Positions 23,601 through 34,619 of a stretch of DNA of 64,000 bases are shown here, in pieces (the stretch's first letter is position 1; each line of letters starts with the position of its first letter). The notes beneath the pieces were generated by a model that saw only the letters and a list, made by a program, of their open reading frames with translations, was not told the DNA's origin and did not search any database. Made by a program: the position numbers and the translations under genes. This stretch comes from Larix kaempferi (lineage: Eukaryota; Streptophyta; Pinopsida; Pinales; Pinaceae), in NCBI GenBank assembly GCA_027924585.1, contig BSBM01000386.1, positions 7,642,501 to 7,706,500 of the forward strand, written 5' to 3'.

Positions 23601-25689
23601 TAAGGTAAAACTAGTAAAGGATTGCTAGTTTAACTTTGTGTTAATATATTTGGTTTTGTGCCTAAAACAATAGAGCCGAGAGGTAGAAGTTCTAATTTAT
23701 ATATATATATATATATTTGGAGTTGTAAAACCAAGGGAATTGTATATTGTTCATATACACTCGATAAAGATCTTCTATGATGGCCTTGGATGGATTTAGG
23801 CTATCAGGATCAATCCCAATAATTGTTTCCCTAGAATATGATTAGTTTCATAATACTTTAAAAAGCTATTATATTTAATGTATTTAAATATGGGTTGAGC
23901 TAGAATCATAAATCTTACTACATTCTTTTGGGAGGACAGGTTGACCTAGATCTAAGTTGGGTTATTTTAGAGATAGATTCTTATATAAATTAAGGATGCA
24001 CGTTCTGGATAGGAATTATATTGGCATAATTTATTATGTAAGCATTGCATTCAAACGAATTATATGAAGGATTAAATATTTTGTTTATGTTTCATGGTTC
24101 TCTTAATAGGATAGTATGAAAGAATAATCCATTATTATATTCTAATACGAATTCTTATTCAGACATTATGAAATGACAATATAATATTTCATAATATGTA
24201 GTTGAATGAAATAAATATATGTTTACATAATATATATACATTTAAATTTGTATATGCTCATGCTTCGGTTATTTCATAATGGCTTTTGGACAGATTCAAC
24301 ATATTTAAACTATAAAAGAAAAGAGAATGGGATGAAATATATATGCTCATACCTCAATTATTTCATAATGGAAAGTGGAATGAAACTAAGTGATGTGACG
24401 GACACTAGCTTATTTAAATATAAAGGAAAAAGAAATGAAATATATATAGAGAGACAGATAGGAAGTGGAATAAACTTATGTATATTTAATGTACTTAATT
24501 GTGGTTAAAATAATGGTTAGAAATTAAATGATAAATATGAAGGCCATTAATTATATGGATTTTAGAAAGAGTTTATGCTTACAAATTATATGCTAGGTAG
24601 ATTGTATAAAAATGTCAATTGATAAATAGGAAGGTTGTTAGCTATATAAATGTTAGGTGACCAGTTATTCAGTTAACATATATTTGCAATTATGACTTCA
24701 AATGAATGATTTAGAATCAGCCTAGTTTCTAATTATTGGTTTATATTAATGAGAATGAAAAGTATGAACTTGATGTGACCCTAACAAAAGTAAAGGAAGA
24801 ATTCTTGATTGGGAAAATCCACTGAGAGGGCCAAATAAAGATGATTCTCGGAAGACGAAGTATGGAGACGATTAGCATATTAAATTAAATTCAATGAAGC
24901 TAACTTTAAGTCATGATCAAACCTTGATGAAAAGACAACCAACCTTGAGATAGAACTCGATGATGTTAAAGAAGACCGACAATGTGCGACTCGATGAGTA
25001 TGTTGAGGTAGTCCTATGACAACATGAACGATGAAAGGAGGTAAGGATGTGATAACCTCGTTAACCTCGAGTAATGATACTCACGAAAGGACTAAGAGAT
25101 AAATTTTATTATGTTTGACTAAACTGTTAAGTTCCGACCCTAGGAATCCTATCGAATTGAGAACCGACATTTGGGGATTTGGAAGCAATCTTATGGAATT
25201 TTGATTTGGGACAATTTGAGGGTCTCTCCTGAAATGTTAAAACTGTGATTATATCTTACCGCATATTTTATGATGTTTACCTTCTCGTCTTGGAGGGAGG
25301 ATAACCATTTAGATTTAAATCCTTGCTCAGATCTGTTATGCTTTTGGGTGGCTATTGATGCAATGCAACTTGTAGATAATGTGGACATTGTAAGCCTTCG
25401 TGGATGACTAGAAGGTATAGAAAATCTAAATTTGGACTAACAACTATGAAGTATTATTGGATTTTCATTACGCGAAATTACGACTGAGATCCTAAGGAGG
25501 TATTGGAACCATACTAGATGATATAGAAAACTAATGATTGGAACCACTAGTGCTTATGGCTATCATTGTTTGATAAGAATAGAAGAGAATGACAAGAAGA
25601 TGAGAATATAAATTTAGGTAAAGACTAGCGTCAAAAGTACGAGAACAAAAGTTAACTTCGAGACGAAGTTCTATTTAGGAGGGGGTGTA
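20690..25689. other. Interior of the LARD-like element, no coding seen
   Basis: About 5 kb of AT-rich sequence. The longest open frame (22297-22623, 108 codons) shows no domain and no codon pattern. A TA tract lies at 23698-23716. The stretch 24770-25690 is less AT-rich and could be a decayed pol 3' end, but I see no motif to prove it. Confidence 0.6.
22010..22285. repeat. Four-unit tandem repeat, ~70-75 bp
   Basis: The core gaaaa(t/c)gtgtttcca recurs at 22047, 22122, 22191 and 22264, each unit also holding gactttcaaa and an attca/ttcat tract. The array lies in the leader-proximal part of the LARD interior. Spacing of 70-75 bp and divergence between units rule out a CRISPR array. Confidence 0.75.
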
Positions 25690-26009
25690 TGTAATGCCCC
25701 TAGAATGACTGTGGACCTTAAGGGCACCTGTCGAGTGACCTGGCTGAACAACTTCGATATAATGGTCTTTTGAGCCTTGGTATGTCTTAACTGATTGAGG
25801 AAAACCTGAAGATGGGAATGACGACAATCATTGATAAATGAATTAAGGAATTAAATTATATGTGTGGAGTGGTATAATTGATTGATTAGTTCTTTCTTAA
25901 TGATTAGCCCTGATTGATCAAGTCAAAGTGCAAGAGGACAGTTACAGTCTTAGCTCTGCGACTTGGGAGGACGCAACTTAGATGCGTCATAGCTTTCCAT
26001 TTTTATTCT
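25690..26009 (+). mobile_element. Truncated LTR of a related element inside the LARD
   Basis: TGTAATGCCCCTAGAATGAC starts at 25690 right after a purine-rich tract (taggagggggtgta), exactly the context of a 3' LTR start. The words gcccctagaa/ct..gac and aagggcacctgt..agtgacc parallel the start of the main LTR at 26047. After roughly 320 bp the sequence returns to an interior tail (cttcgggacaaagttct) like that at 25660, then to the real 3' LTR. The 3' end of the element is thus partly doubled. Confidence 0.55.
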
Positions 26010-26046
26010 GAACTTCGGGACAAAGTTCTAAATAAGTAGGGGTGTA

Positions 26047-27799
26047 TGTAGTGCCCCTAGACTACTGTAGACATTGAGGGCACCTGTTGAGCCACCTGAC
26101 TGTTTGAAACATTAATAAAATAGCCCTATGATTTTATTTTGAGTATATTTATGATTACGATTGATTGATATATGTGCATTTGGGTAGTTATGTGAATAGA
26201 TGATTTCATGTTGTTTAACGATTAACTTTGATATGAAAACTGTACATATGAATGATGCTTAACGACTAGCTATGCAATTGATTATGTGATTAGACGAATG
26301 ACTAATGATTGAGTAAATTATAGATGCTTAATGAAGAAGCAAATTTATAAATCAGATTGTGATTATTGAGGATAGTGCTACTAATTTACGTTTGTGAGAA
26401 ATGTGTGTAGCGACGGGTGAAACGGTTCACCGATGGACACACAAAGGAATATGAAGGGTCGTAGAGTACGGCTAAATCACACACAGGGAGAGTGATGACG
26501 ATGTCGACTTCCGACGGAATACCACGCTTGAGCAGATAAGCACTGATCCGCTTGCTTAAGAGGAAAGCGTGAGGGCGTACGAGGTGGTCCATGACGGAGT
26601 TGTTCATGTACGAGTTGGGGGGCGCGCAGTGAGAACGGACTCACTCCTCAATGCCATTAGTCCCTAATAGCGTGTAGATGGAGGATGGAAGGTAACGGCT
26701 CCTGAAATCCCTACATGAAGTGCCCGAAAGTCAAAATGGAAGGATGACGGCAGAAGGGCCAAATGGTGCGGTACCCTGCCGAGAACGGAAAGTGTGGACG
26801 CAAGGACCCAACGATGTGGTACCTTGCTGAGGAATGGAAACTATGGATGAATGGAACTGATGGAGTGGTGCCATGTCGGGGAAATGAAATTAAGGAATAA
26901 GGAGGCCCAACAGCGCGACACCAGGGTCCTAGTAAAAGTTGATTGCTAAACTTAACTGCATTGAAACATATAAGTTTGCACCTAGAACATTATTTATAAA
27001 TGCATTTGAGTACTTTAGGCATTTGCAAATAAATGATTACTTTGGAATTTAAATAATATTAAGTGTTCTTTAGGAATTTGCACATGAAATGATATTTTTG
27101 ATTATTTAAAAATATTATAAATATTTGTTTAGGAGCAAAATGGAATCCTAGGCATGGACACCTAGTCAACTCCACCTACACCACAAATCGAGGAGTTAAG
27201 TGAAATATCTAGGGGACAAACATGAGAAAACTTAGGGATGTTGGTGCATCTCCTAGAGAAACTAACACATGGATGGGTGAGTTTTATTAATTTAATAAAA
27301 TGAATATTTTTGCATGAAGCGACATGTGTTGCATGAGATTTTCCTTTATAAGGAAGGCATTGGGAATGGGTTAAAGGGCCCAGACCCTGGATGACTATCA
27401 TAATTTTGAGTTACCTCATGACTTGCTGCTATTGAGGGCTTGGCTAGAAACTTTGGTGGGGGGGATCCCAAGCTGAGTTTCTTGAATATTGTGTGTGAAC
27501 TTTACGACCCAAAGCTCGGGGGAGGCCATGCGACTGAAAGCATGAGCCTATGGTTGGGTGGCGAAGCTAACGGTTGCTTCGCCAATGGTTAAACAAGCTT
27601 TGCTGGAGGGATCCTATGGAAGACGTGGATGACAACGGACCAGCTGGGTCGGGTTTACAGGTTAAGGTTTGGTTTATCTTTTTAAGTTATTCACGGATTT
27701 TATTTTATTTTTCAGTAACTATGATAGCTAATTTGTTTGTATGAAGTTGTTAAAGTTTCAGGTTTAGTTCAAGGGGACTCTAAAGGAAGGGGTTCTATA
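26047..27799 (+). repeat. 3' LTR of the LARD-like element
   Basis: It begins TGTAGTGCCCC and ends GGGGTTCTATA; the last CA has become TA compared with the 5' LTR. It is followed by GAGGA and the rest of the copia RNase H. Confidence 0.9.
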
Positions 27800-28136
27800 G
27801 AGGATGAGTACAGAGGAGCAATGAATGTTGCTACTCAGTGTGTGGTTACAGGGTATTCTTTCAGAGTTTGAGATTGCCTTTAGTACTCCTACTCTCATCT
27901 TTTGTGACAATAAGAGTGCTATAAGGGTCTCAAGTGATCCATTACAGAGACAAAGTACCAAGCATATTGAGATCGATATGCACTACATTGGGATTTTAGT
28001 GCATGACCAGATCATTGATTTGCAATATTTCCCAACAGGTGAGCAAACTGCAGACATCTTCACCAAATATTTTACTGAGAAGACTTTCAGCTATCTGAGA
28101 TCATTGCTTGGGATGGTTGAACATGTGGTGGAGTGA
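27800..28136 (+). pseudogene. Copia element 1 RNase H, C-terminal part
   Basis: The frame resumes as EYRGAMNVATQC right after the nested element, completing the SSAEA-EYRG junction. After a frameshift near 27840 it continues with FCDNKSAIRVSSDP, STKHIEIDMHYI and TGEQTADIFTK, the standard end of the copia RNase H. It ends GMVEHVVE with TGA at 28134-28136. Confidence 0.9.
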
Positions 28137-28261
28137 AGGATTGATCATAAATCTTTAAATGTTGATGATGTCCATTTTTTAGGGAAGGTTTTTCCCATGA
28201 GGTTTTCTTCTTTCCTTGTTTTGTGGACCAGGCAGTATTGTAAAGGGTGACCATGTCTTGT

Positions 28262-28323
28262 TACTAGACCCCCTTTTTTTTTTTTTTTTTTTTGGCAGCA
28301 CATAAAGTTAGACATATGGGGGG
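28262..28323 (+). other. Poly(T) run and polypurine tract before 3' LTR
   Basis: A poly(T) run of about 27 bases (near 28267-28293) is followed by acatatggggggtg at about 28311-28323, abutting the 3' LTR. The G-rich run is the likely polypurine tract that primes plus-strand synthesis. Confidence 0.7.
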
Positions 28324-29017
28324 TGTTGGAATATTTAAAACCCACATCTATGTCATTTAATACCTTATTAGCATTGATTAATCATTTTATGATTAATTCC
28401 TAAGTATTAGACTAGATAGTTGGCATATGAGTCATTGTGTGGGCCACAAGGCATCTTTGGGGGGACCACAAGCCTTCTTGGTGTGGATCAAAAGATTCCT
28501 AAGTCACTTGCGCACATTTCTAGTGATTCTCGTTAAGATTCTGGTGAGAAAGGCACACTACTGCTTTTTACTGCTTTTGGGTGAAAGGTGAAAAGCTAGT
28601 TAACTAGGGAAAGTGTTTTTTGGACCACTTTCACTCCTTGATGTTTCTTCCTTCCATTTTTGGGATTTAGCATTTTTTTTCATCACACACCACTATCTAA
28701 TCACTAAATCATAAATTCGTGAGCATTTGGTGTGACTTGGAGAACACAATTTCCACCTAGGGGGGGTTTTGCATCAATTTAGTAAGTCTGCTTTTGTGAG
28801 GATTCGAATGGAATCCTTATGCATTCGAATATATGATGTGAAGTTATATATTGACAGGCATTTACTTTCCTAAGGTTGGTTTATTTATTATTATTCATGA
28901 GAATAATGTTATGTGCATTTATTGTGAGTAAATTTATGTGTTCTTGACTAGTTATGTGAGAATTATTGTGAGAGAGTTTAATTCTTGATCAAATCTTGGT
29001 GTGAACAGAATTTCACA
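28324..29017 (+). repeat. 3' LTR of copia element 1
   Basis: It begins TGTTGGAATATTT and ends TTTCACA, 694 bp. It matches the 5' LTR with scattered substitutions and a few indels, for example a repeated ctgctttt near 28560. Confidence 0.9.
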
Positions 29018-29149
29018 AATATGTCTTAGCCTTTGTAACATTGAGGTGTTAGAGATGAATATGCACCTGATTTAAATGTATGAAAACAAATTGTGCATTA
29101 ACGATGTGTGTTGCAATAGACTTCTTCAGCCACATTCCCATGATATAAT

Positions 29150-30900
29150 TATTATAAGAGATGTTAAATTTGACGAAAATATCTAATCCTGCAACCCCAA
29201 TTCAGCATCTATGCTATCTATGGACTATGAACCATCTTTGACACTTGCACCATTTTCTACTCCGAACTTCCTTAACAATGTTCCTACTCTAGCTTATGAT
29301 GATGACAATGAGGATGAAAATCCACCTCCACCTATTCATATTCCTTTAGTTTCACTAGAAAAAAAACTTTCTCTATGGGTCCATTCAACATGTGGAGTGA
29401 ATAGTGATCTTACCATTGATCCCAAAGATAAGCTCCAAACATGTTCTCAATTCCAGTGAGCCACCTCTCTTTTGGATCAAGTTTCAAAGAATCATGATCC
29501 AAAGACATTTACAAAAGCTTCAAAGAATCTAGATTGGGATGCAACAATAGATGAAGAATATGGTTCCTTAATGAAGAATGATACTTGCGATCATGTATCT
29601 CTTCTAAAAGAAAGAAAACTTTTCAAATGTAAATGCGTCTATAGAACTAAGTATGCACTAGATGGAAATGTTAAAAGATTGAAGGAAAAGTTAGTTTCCA
29701 AAGGATTATCCCAAGTAGAAGGAATTGGCTACAATGAAACCTTTTCCCCTATCGTCAAAATGAACTCCATCCACTTTGTTATTTCCCTTGCATCCTTACA
29801 TAAATGGGATGTCCATCAAATGGATGCCAAGTCCTCCTTCTTGCATGGGGATTTGCAGGAAGGAATTTACATGGAAAACCATCCTATCTATGTTCAGAAT
29901 GACTTAGGCTTGTATGTCGCCTTAAGAAATACATGTATGGCTTTAAGGAATCTCTTCAAGCTTGATATGCCAAAATGGATAAATTTCTCCTTGACACGAG
30001 TTTTTCTATATGCCATTTTGACCACAATGTCTATACCAAGAAAGTAGGAAACCATCTCATCATCCTTGTTCTTTATGTTGATGACCTTATTCTTACTAGT
30101 AGTGACCATAAAAGTTTAACCCATGTGAAATACAGTCTTAAGAAGAATTTTGAAATGATAGAATTAGGAAATTTGCGTTATTTTCTTGGCCTCCAAGTCT
30201 TGCAAACCAAAGGAGGAATCTTTCTTTCTCAATCTAAGTATTCTTGTGACCTTCTTAGTTGCTTTCACATGGAATATTGCAAACTAGCCCCGTCTCCCTT
30301 CCAGTATGGAGTCAAACTTTTTGCTACTTGCACTTCACCCGAAGTAGATTCTACCATGTATTATTTGCTTGTTGGTAGTCTCTTATAATTGAAACATACC
30401 CATCCTGATATTTCCTTTGTTTTTGTTTTTGTTCTTGTTGCTCGCTATATGCAAACATCCCATGAAAGCCATTGGAAAGCAACAAAAAAAAAAATTCGAT
30501 ATATTTAGGGTACAGTTCAGTTTGGGATTCATTATAGTTCAGGGGGGACTCCTTTATTGGTTGGTTTCACTGATTCATATTGGGTCAGCAATCCTAATGA
30601 TTAAAATCCTATTACAGGTTATGTTTTTAGTCTTGGTTTGGGATCTGTCACTTGGTCTTGTAAGAAACACCAAGCTCTTGTTCTTTCTTCAGCAGAAGCA
30701 AAGTATCGAGCCACAATTAATGCAAGTCGGAAAGCTTTGTGGTTTTGACATATCCTTTTAGAGTTTGGTTCGAGCAACAACATATGACTGCCCTTTAGTG
30801 TGATATTCAGGGTCCCATCAATCTCGCCAAAGATCCAATTCAACATCATCACAACGAACACATTGAGCTACATATGCACTTCATTATAAAGCTCAATAGC
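29150..30900 (+). pseudogene. Second copia polyprotein, 5'-truncated (integrase end, RT, RNase H)
   Basis: It starts with an integrase C-terminal scrap (RDVKFDEN near 29158) and an acidic linker (YDDDNEDENPPPP). Reverse transcriptase follows: ETFSPIVKMNSIHFVISLAS, HQMDAKSSFLHGDLQEGIYM, LVLYVDDLILTSSD (YVDD at 30073-30084) and LGNLRYFLGLQ. RNase H blocks are TGYVFSLGLGSVTWSCKKH, VLSSAEAKYRA and, to about 30880, INLAKDP with NEHIELHMHFI. Stops and frameshifts are frequent, for example TGA at 29457. The 5' half is missing where copia 1 ends at 29017, so copia 1 or a deletion removed it. It is a different family from copia 1 and 3. Confidence 0.85.
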
Positions 30901-31572
30901 CCATATTTCAAATGGCTCCAATGCAGAAACTAGAACCATTGGCAATTCATCATGCGTTGATGTATTTCATATGTGCTAGCACACATCACGCCATTTAAAT
31001 TATTCCTTTGCTTCTAAAAATAGTTAACGCCACCAAAAAATTGTGCACAGTACTTTCCATTTTGCCGCATTTCTTACATTGTGACCTTCTGCTATTCCTT
31101 CATGCACTTAGTATAACAATACATCACCTTCATTCTCCATCATGCATTTGTGTCGTATGCCATCATATTCTAACTTTTACAACTAACCATCAATCAATTG
31201 GTAGTCCACACTCCATGTGACCAATTGTCTTTGTTGCCCCTCTATATAACCATTTGGTGCTTGTGTTGTCATTAAAAATGCTGCAATTTCTGTAAATTGG
31301 TCAGGTACCACATCTACATGAAAAAACCATGTCTAGAAACTGATCATCTATGCTTCCATCTATTTCACCATTTCCTATCCCAGATTTAAATCATCTACAC
31401 CCACATTCTTGGCTTGACCATTGTAGCATTTTTTTCACACATGCCAGTGCCAAAAATCACCTGCCAAAGGGTTGTGTAGCTTCATCAGAGTTTCATGAAA
31501 GTAAATAGACAAACACCTAATCTAAAAGATTAAAAATAAATAAAAGAGATGGCATGAAAGCAAATGAACAAT
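30901..31572. other. Spacer, no gene seen
   Basis: Probably remains of the 3' end and LTR of the copia fragment at 29150, but no partner LTR is available to prove it. No coding capacity. Confidence 0.35.
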
Positions 31573-32292
31573 TGTTTTGTATTCTTTTCATTCAACAACA
31601 TACATGTAAAAAAATATATGAAAGAATAAATAATATTTTTGTATTTATATGAAATAGTACACGGAATAGAGTCACATGAACAATAGAAGTGGAAGAGACC
31701 CCTGGAGCTATTCGAGGAAGGTTCTATTGGTTCTCCTAACGATCTTCCTATTATCTAGCCACGCATCACAAAATTGGGATCTCCAAAAGGTGAGAGAGAA
31801 GTTGAAATGTGCCAACTTCTAACTTAGTGAAAATATAGAATAGTAACGGCTTGAGAAAATCAAATGAAATTGTGTGTGGAATGAAGGACCTTGGTGTCTC
31901 TTTTATAGCTAATGATGGGAGTCTAGGGCTGTGTTTTGGGATCTAGATTCATCTTCTAACTGAATCTATGTAGAGACTCATTTCAATTTTACTTTCTTTA
32001 TGTCAGACATGAAGCGAAGACAACTGGAAGACAAATCAAGATCTGGGTCCCTCTGCTTTTGTGTGTTTGTGCGACTTGGGTTGCTCAATCCAAGGGATTA
32101 TGAGTGACCTGGGTCACTCTTATCAAGGTATTAAGAGAAAGCTGAATTTCAAATTATTTTTTAAGTTTTTTATTTTTTTTAGGCTTTTGATTATCTTTTC
32201 AAGGTCAAATGTATGTGCATGAGGTGGAGTGATGACATATGATGGTGATGGTGTTGATGACGTGTCAGGTGAGAAAATTTTGGTTGTTAACA
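31573..32292 (-). mobile_element. Minus-strand 3' LTR with adjacent polypurine tract
   Basis: On the minus strand a purine tract (caatagggggagata, plus 32293-32307) is followed by TGTTAACAACC at 32292, the standard junction of polypurine tract and 3' LTR. A TATA box (tataaaag, plus 31900-31907) lies inside. The end is placed at TG 31573 (AAAACA on the minus strand), which is less certain. The remaining element interior should lie to the right, but only about 350 bp separate it from the next LTR and no genes are visible. Confidence 0.5.
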
Positions 32293-32654
32293 TATCTCCC
32301 CCTATTGTGTGAGGTTGGGATCTCATCATATGGCCGATATACATCATAGGATTCTCTTGTGGTTAGGAGAGAATTGTAATGGTGGTGCAACAAACGAAGA
32401 CCGCTTCGTAGAGAAATTTCCTTCCGACAGGGATACAAGGGACCTTACCTATAGATACAATGGTGCATATAACATCAAATATATGTGGACGAGGTGGGAA
32501 TCCCCAATATCATATAAATGTCTCAAATATAAAAAGGGGATCCAGATCCAGTGGGGGTCTGATCAATACATGAACAATCATTGTGTACATTGAAAATCTA
32601 GTACTATAAGTGCTTCAAGGATTTCCTCATCACTGTGGAAGATTTGATCAAACA

Positions 32655-33151
32655 TGTTGGAATGGCCTGGGTCTAATGATCTAATAGTAATGTCATGAGA
32701 TGACGAGGAAGGTTCATTAGAGGCCAAGATATAATAAATGGTGGTCATATATTTCGATGAGGATGCTAAGGGCTAAACATATTCAACAACGATAACTTGG
32801 GATTTTATCGAAAGATGACATAAATCGACAAGAATAGATTTGTACTATGATAAATACGAAAAATGGCAGGAATAATGACCATAAAGTTTACATAATGCAC
32901 AAGGGTGATTGGTACACAAGGAATTTGTCCATGTATTGGGGGTGTCAGGAAGATGAACCATGAGAGTGTTTTCATCAGTATTGTTAGAATCCTAGGGTAG
33001 TTTGTAACTGAAGAACACAAAGAGTCATGAAGACTCCAATGGACCATTGGAATATGAATCCCAAAGGTCAGAAAATATTTGTATAAATGCAACATTTGGT
33101 GAATGAACTGAACAATCCAGGAGTTATTTTCCTATCATGTGGTATCAGAGC
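32655..33151 (+). mobile_element. Copia-type LTR followed by initiator Met primer site
   Basis: TGTTGGAATGG at 32655 is a typical copia LTR start. The LTR would end at CTATCA (33137), and TGGTATCAGAGC at 33140-33151 is the primer binding site. TATAAAT at 33082-33088 is a plausible promoter about 55 bp before the end. The leader after it shows no gag, so only the 5' end of an element is left. Confidence 0.6.
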
Positions 33152-34488
33152 AGATGCATAACTACTGCATTCTATTGTGCTGGTCAGTTTGCCAATTTTA
33201 GCTCTGTGTTTTGCTCTCTATGCCCTTTATGATCTCTATGCTACTCTGCCATTCTCAGTGCTACATGACTACCTCCTGCAGTCGACCATTTATCTTCCAA
33301 CATGTGTTGATGAACCGCGACCTCCCTTTCTCTTGTGAAAGCATTGGTAATTTTTTTTGTAGATGCAGCTCATATCAAACTTGTGGAGAAGAATTACAAG
33401 CCCGTAAAATGCTGTTGCGTATCATTCTCTTCAAAATTGTGTGTGAAACTGCATACTTTGAAGGATGCGTTCACTTTTATGTGTGTTTGGAGCTGCTGCA
33501 AAATCTGTCAAGACTGTGGTGTGAACTCTACGTGCATTGAAGCCTCAGATTAATAGACTTATGTGATATTGAGATTGCATGAGGTTGATATTATTGTAAA
33601 TTGCCAAACTGTTGTGATATTTGAAAGTACGTTGAAGTATTTTTATTGAAGAGCTGTGACTACACTCATTCATGAGCCACGATTCCACTCCATTGAAGAA
33701 ATGCATTGAAGAGCATACAACATGTAGATGCAAACTGTGTTTGGATCTCCTTCTCAGTACGACAAACCCTAATTTTTGTGTGAATATCGTTGGTGATCGA
33801 ACTACTGCATGCTAAGTGAAGACTGAGACCGTGTTGAAGACCATGGATTTTGTGGAGATAAGTTGTGATCTGCAACTTGCTTGCTAGAAATACAACCTTT
33901 TCATTGAGCCTCACAAGTTGCGTCTTGTGGGTCGCGTTGATTGTGTCGAGTGCTTTGTAACCTACCTAGTATTTGAAACATTTTATGTTTGTGGAAAAAC
34001 ATTACTTTAACTTTTATTGTAAAGTTTTGTATTTATGGCCAAGGATGGTCAAGGATGATTGCAAATGAATAATATTATTATTTAATAAATTAAAATAGGA
34101 GACACTCACCCAAAGAGACTGTTGAAGAGTGTTCACTGACCCACTAGGAGGAATGAAATCTGGTGTATAAGGAAATGGACAAGTGGTAGCATTTGCACTC
34201 ATTTACTAGTTGTTTTTATGGGACAACTCCCTTAAAATGTGGTCATGTTCCCCAAGGATGGTGGAACTGAGCTGATGGCTCATTGAATGCAAAATTGACC
34301 ACTGAATACCTAGGCAATATTTATGAAGCCATCGAATTTGAGCAGGAGCTCTCATATTCTCTATGGAGATAGAACTTTTTCCTTGTGGTGTTAGAACTAA
34401 TCCCACAAGAGATTCGATGAGGGGAAGCTATGTAATGAGTTGCGGAGTAAGACTGTCCTATTCCTGCTGAGTGCAGAGGTAGAGCCAT
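33152..34488. other. Leader or spacer DNA, no gene seen
   Basis: The stretch may be the leader of the element whose LTR ends at 33137. Open frames at 33211-33553 and 33545-33914 lack any domain. Confidence 0.35.
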
Positions 34489-34619
34489 GTATGCAAGTCT
34501 TCATGATTGTTGAATTACATGAGTATGATATGTATGCAAGTCTTCATGATTGCTAAAGTACATATGAGTGGTTTGTATGCAAGTCTTTATGATTGCTGAA
34601 GTACAACCTCAGTGCCTTG
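34489..34619. repeat. Three-copy 43-bp tandem repeat
   Basis: atgcaagtct(t/t)(c/t)atgattg begins at 34491, 34534 and 34577, exactly 43 bp apart, separated by tgaa-ttaca/gtaca spacers. Confidence 0.85.

Larger units (their letters stand above)
18913..27799 (+). mobile_element. Non-coding LTR retrotransposon (LARD-like) nested in copia 1
   Basis: Two near-identical LTRs (18913-20675 and 26047-27799) flank a 5.4-kb interior. A primer site follows the first LTR and a purine-rich tract (aagtaggggtgta) precedes the second. Target-site duplication is GAGGC on the left (18908-18912) and GAGGA on the right (27800-27804), one mismatch, which places the insertion inside the copia SSAEA codons. No gag or pol motif can be read in any frame of the interior, so it matches the LARD description (large retrotransposon derivative moved by another element's proteins). 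Size is 8.9 kb. Confidence 0.85.
14369..29017 (+). mobile_element. Copia element 1, both LTRs, split by a nested LTR element
   Basis: Order: 5' LTR (14369-15044), initiator-Met primer site, gag, protease, integrase, reverse transcriptase, RNase H (to 18912), nested element (18913-27799), RNase H end (27800-28136), polypurine tract, 3' LTR (28324-29017). Integrase before reverse transcriptase is the Ty1/copia order. Without the insertion the element would be about 5.8 kb. It carries many stops and frameshifts and is dead. The 5' LTR lacks the first dozen bases seen in the 3' LTR, and no target-site duplication is visible, so its left edge is damaged. Confidence 0.85.
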
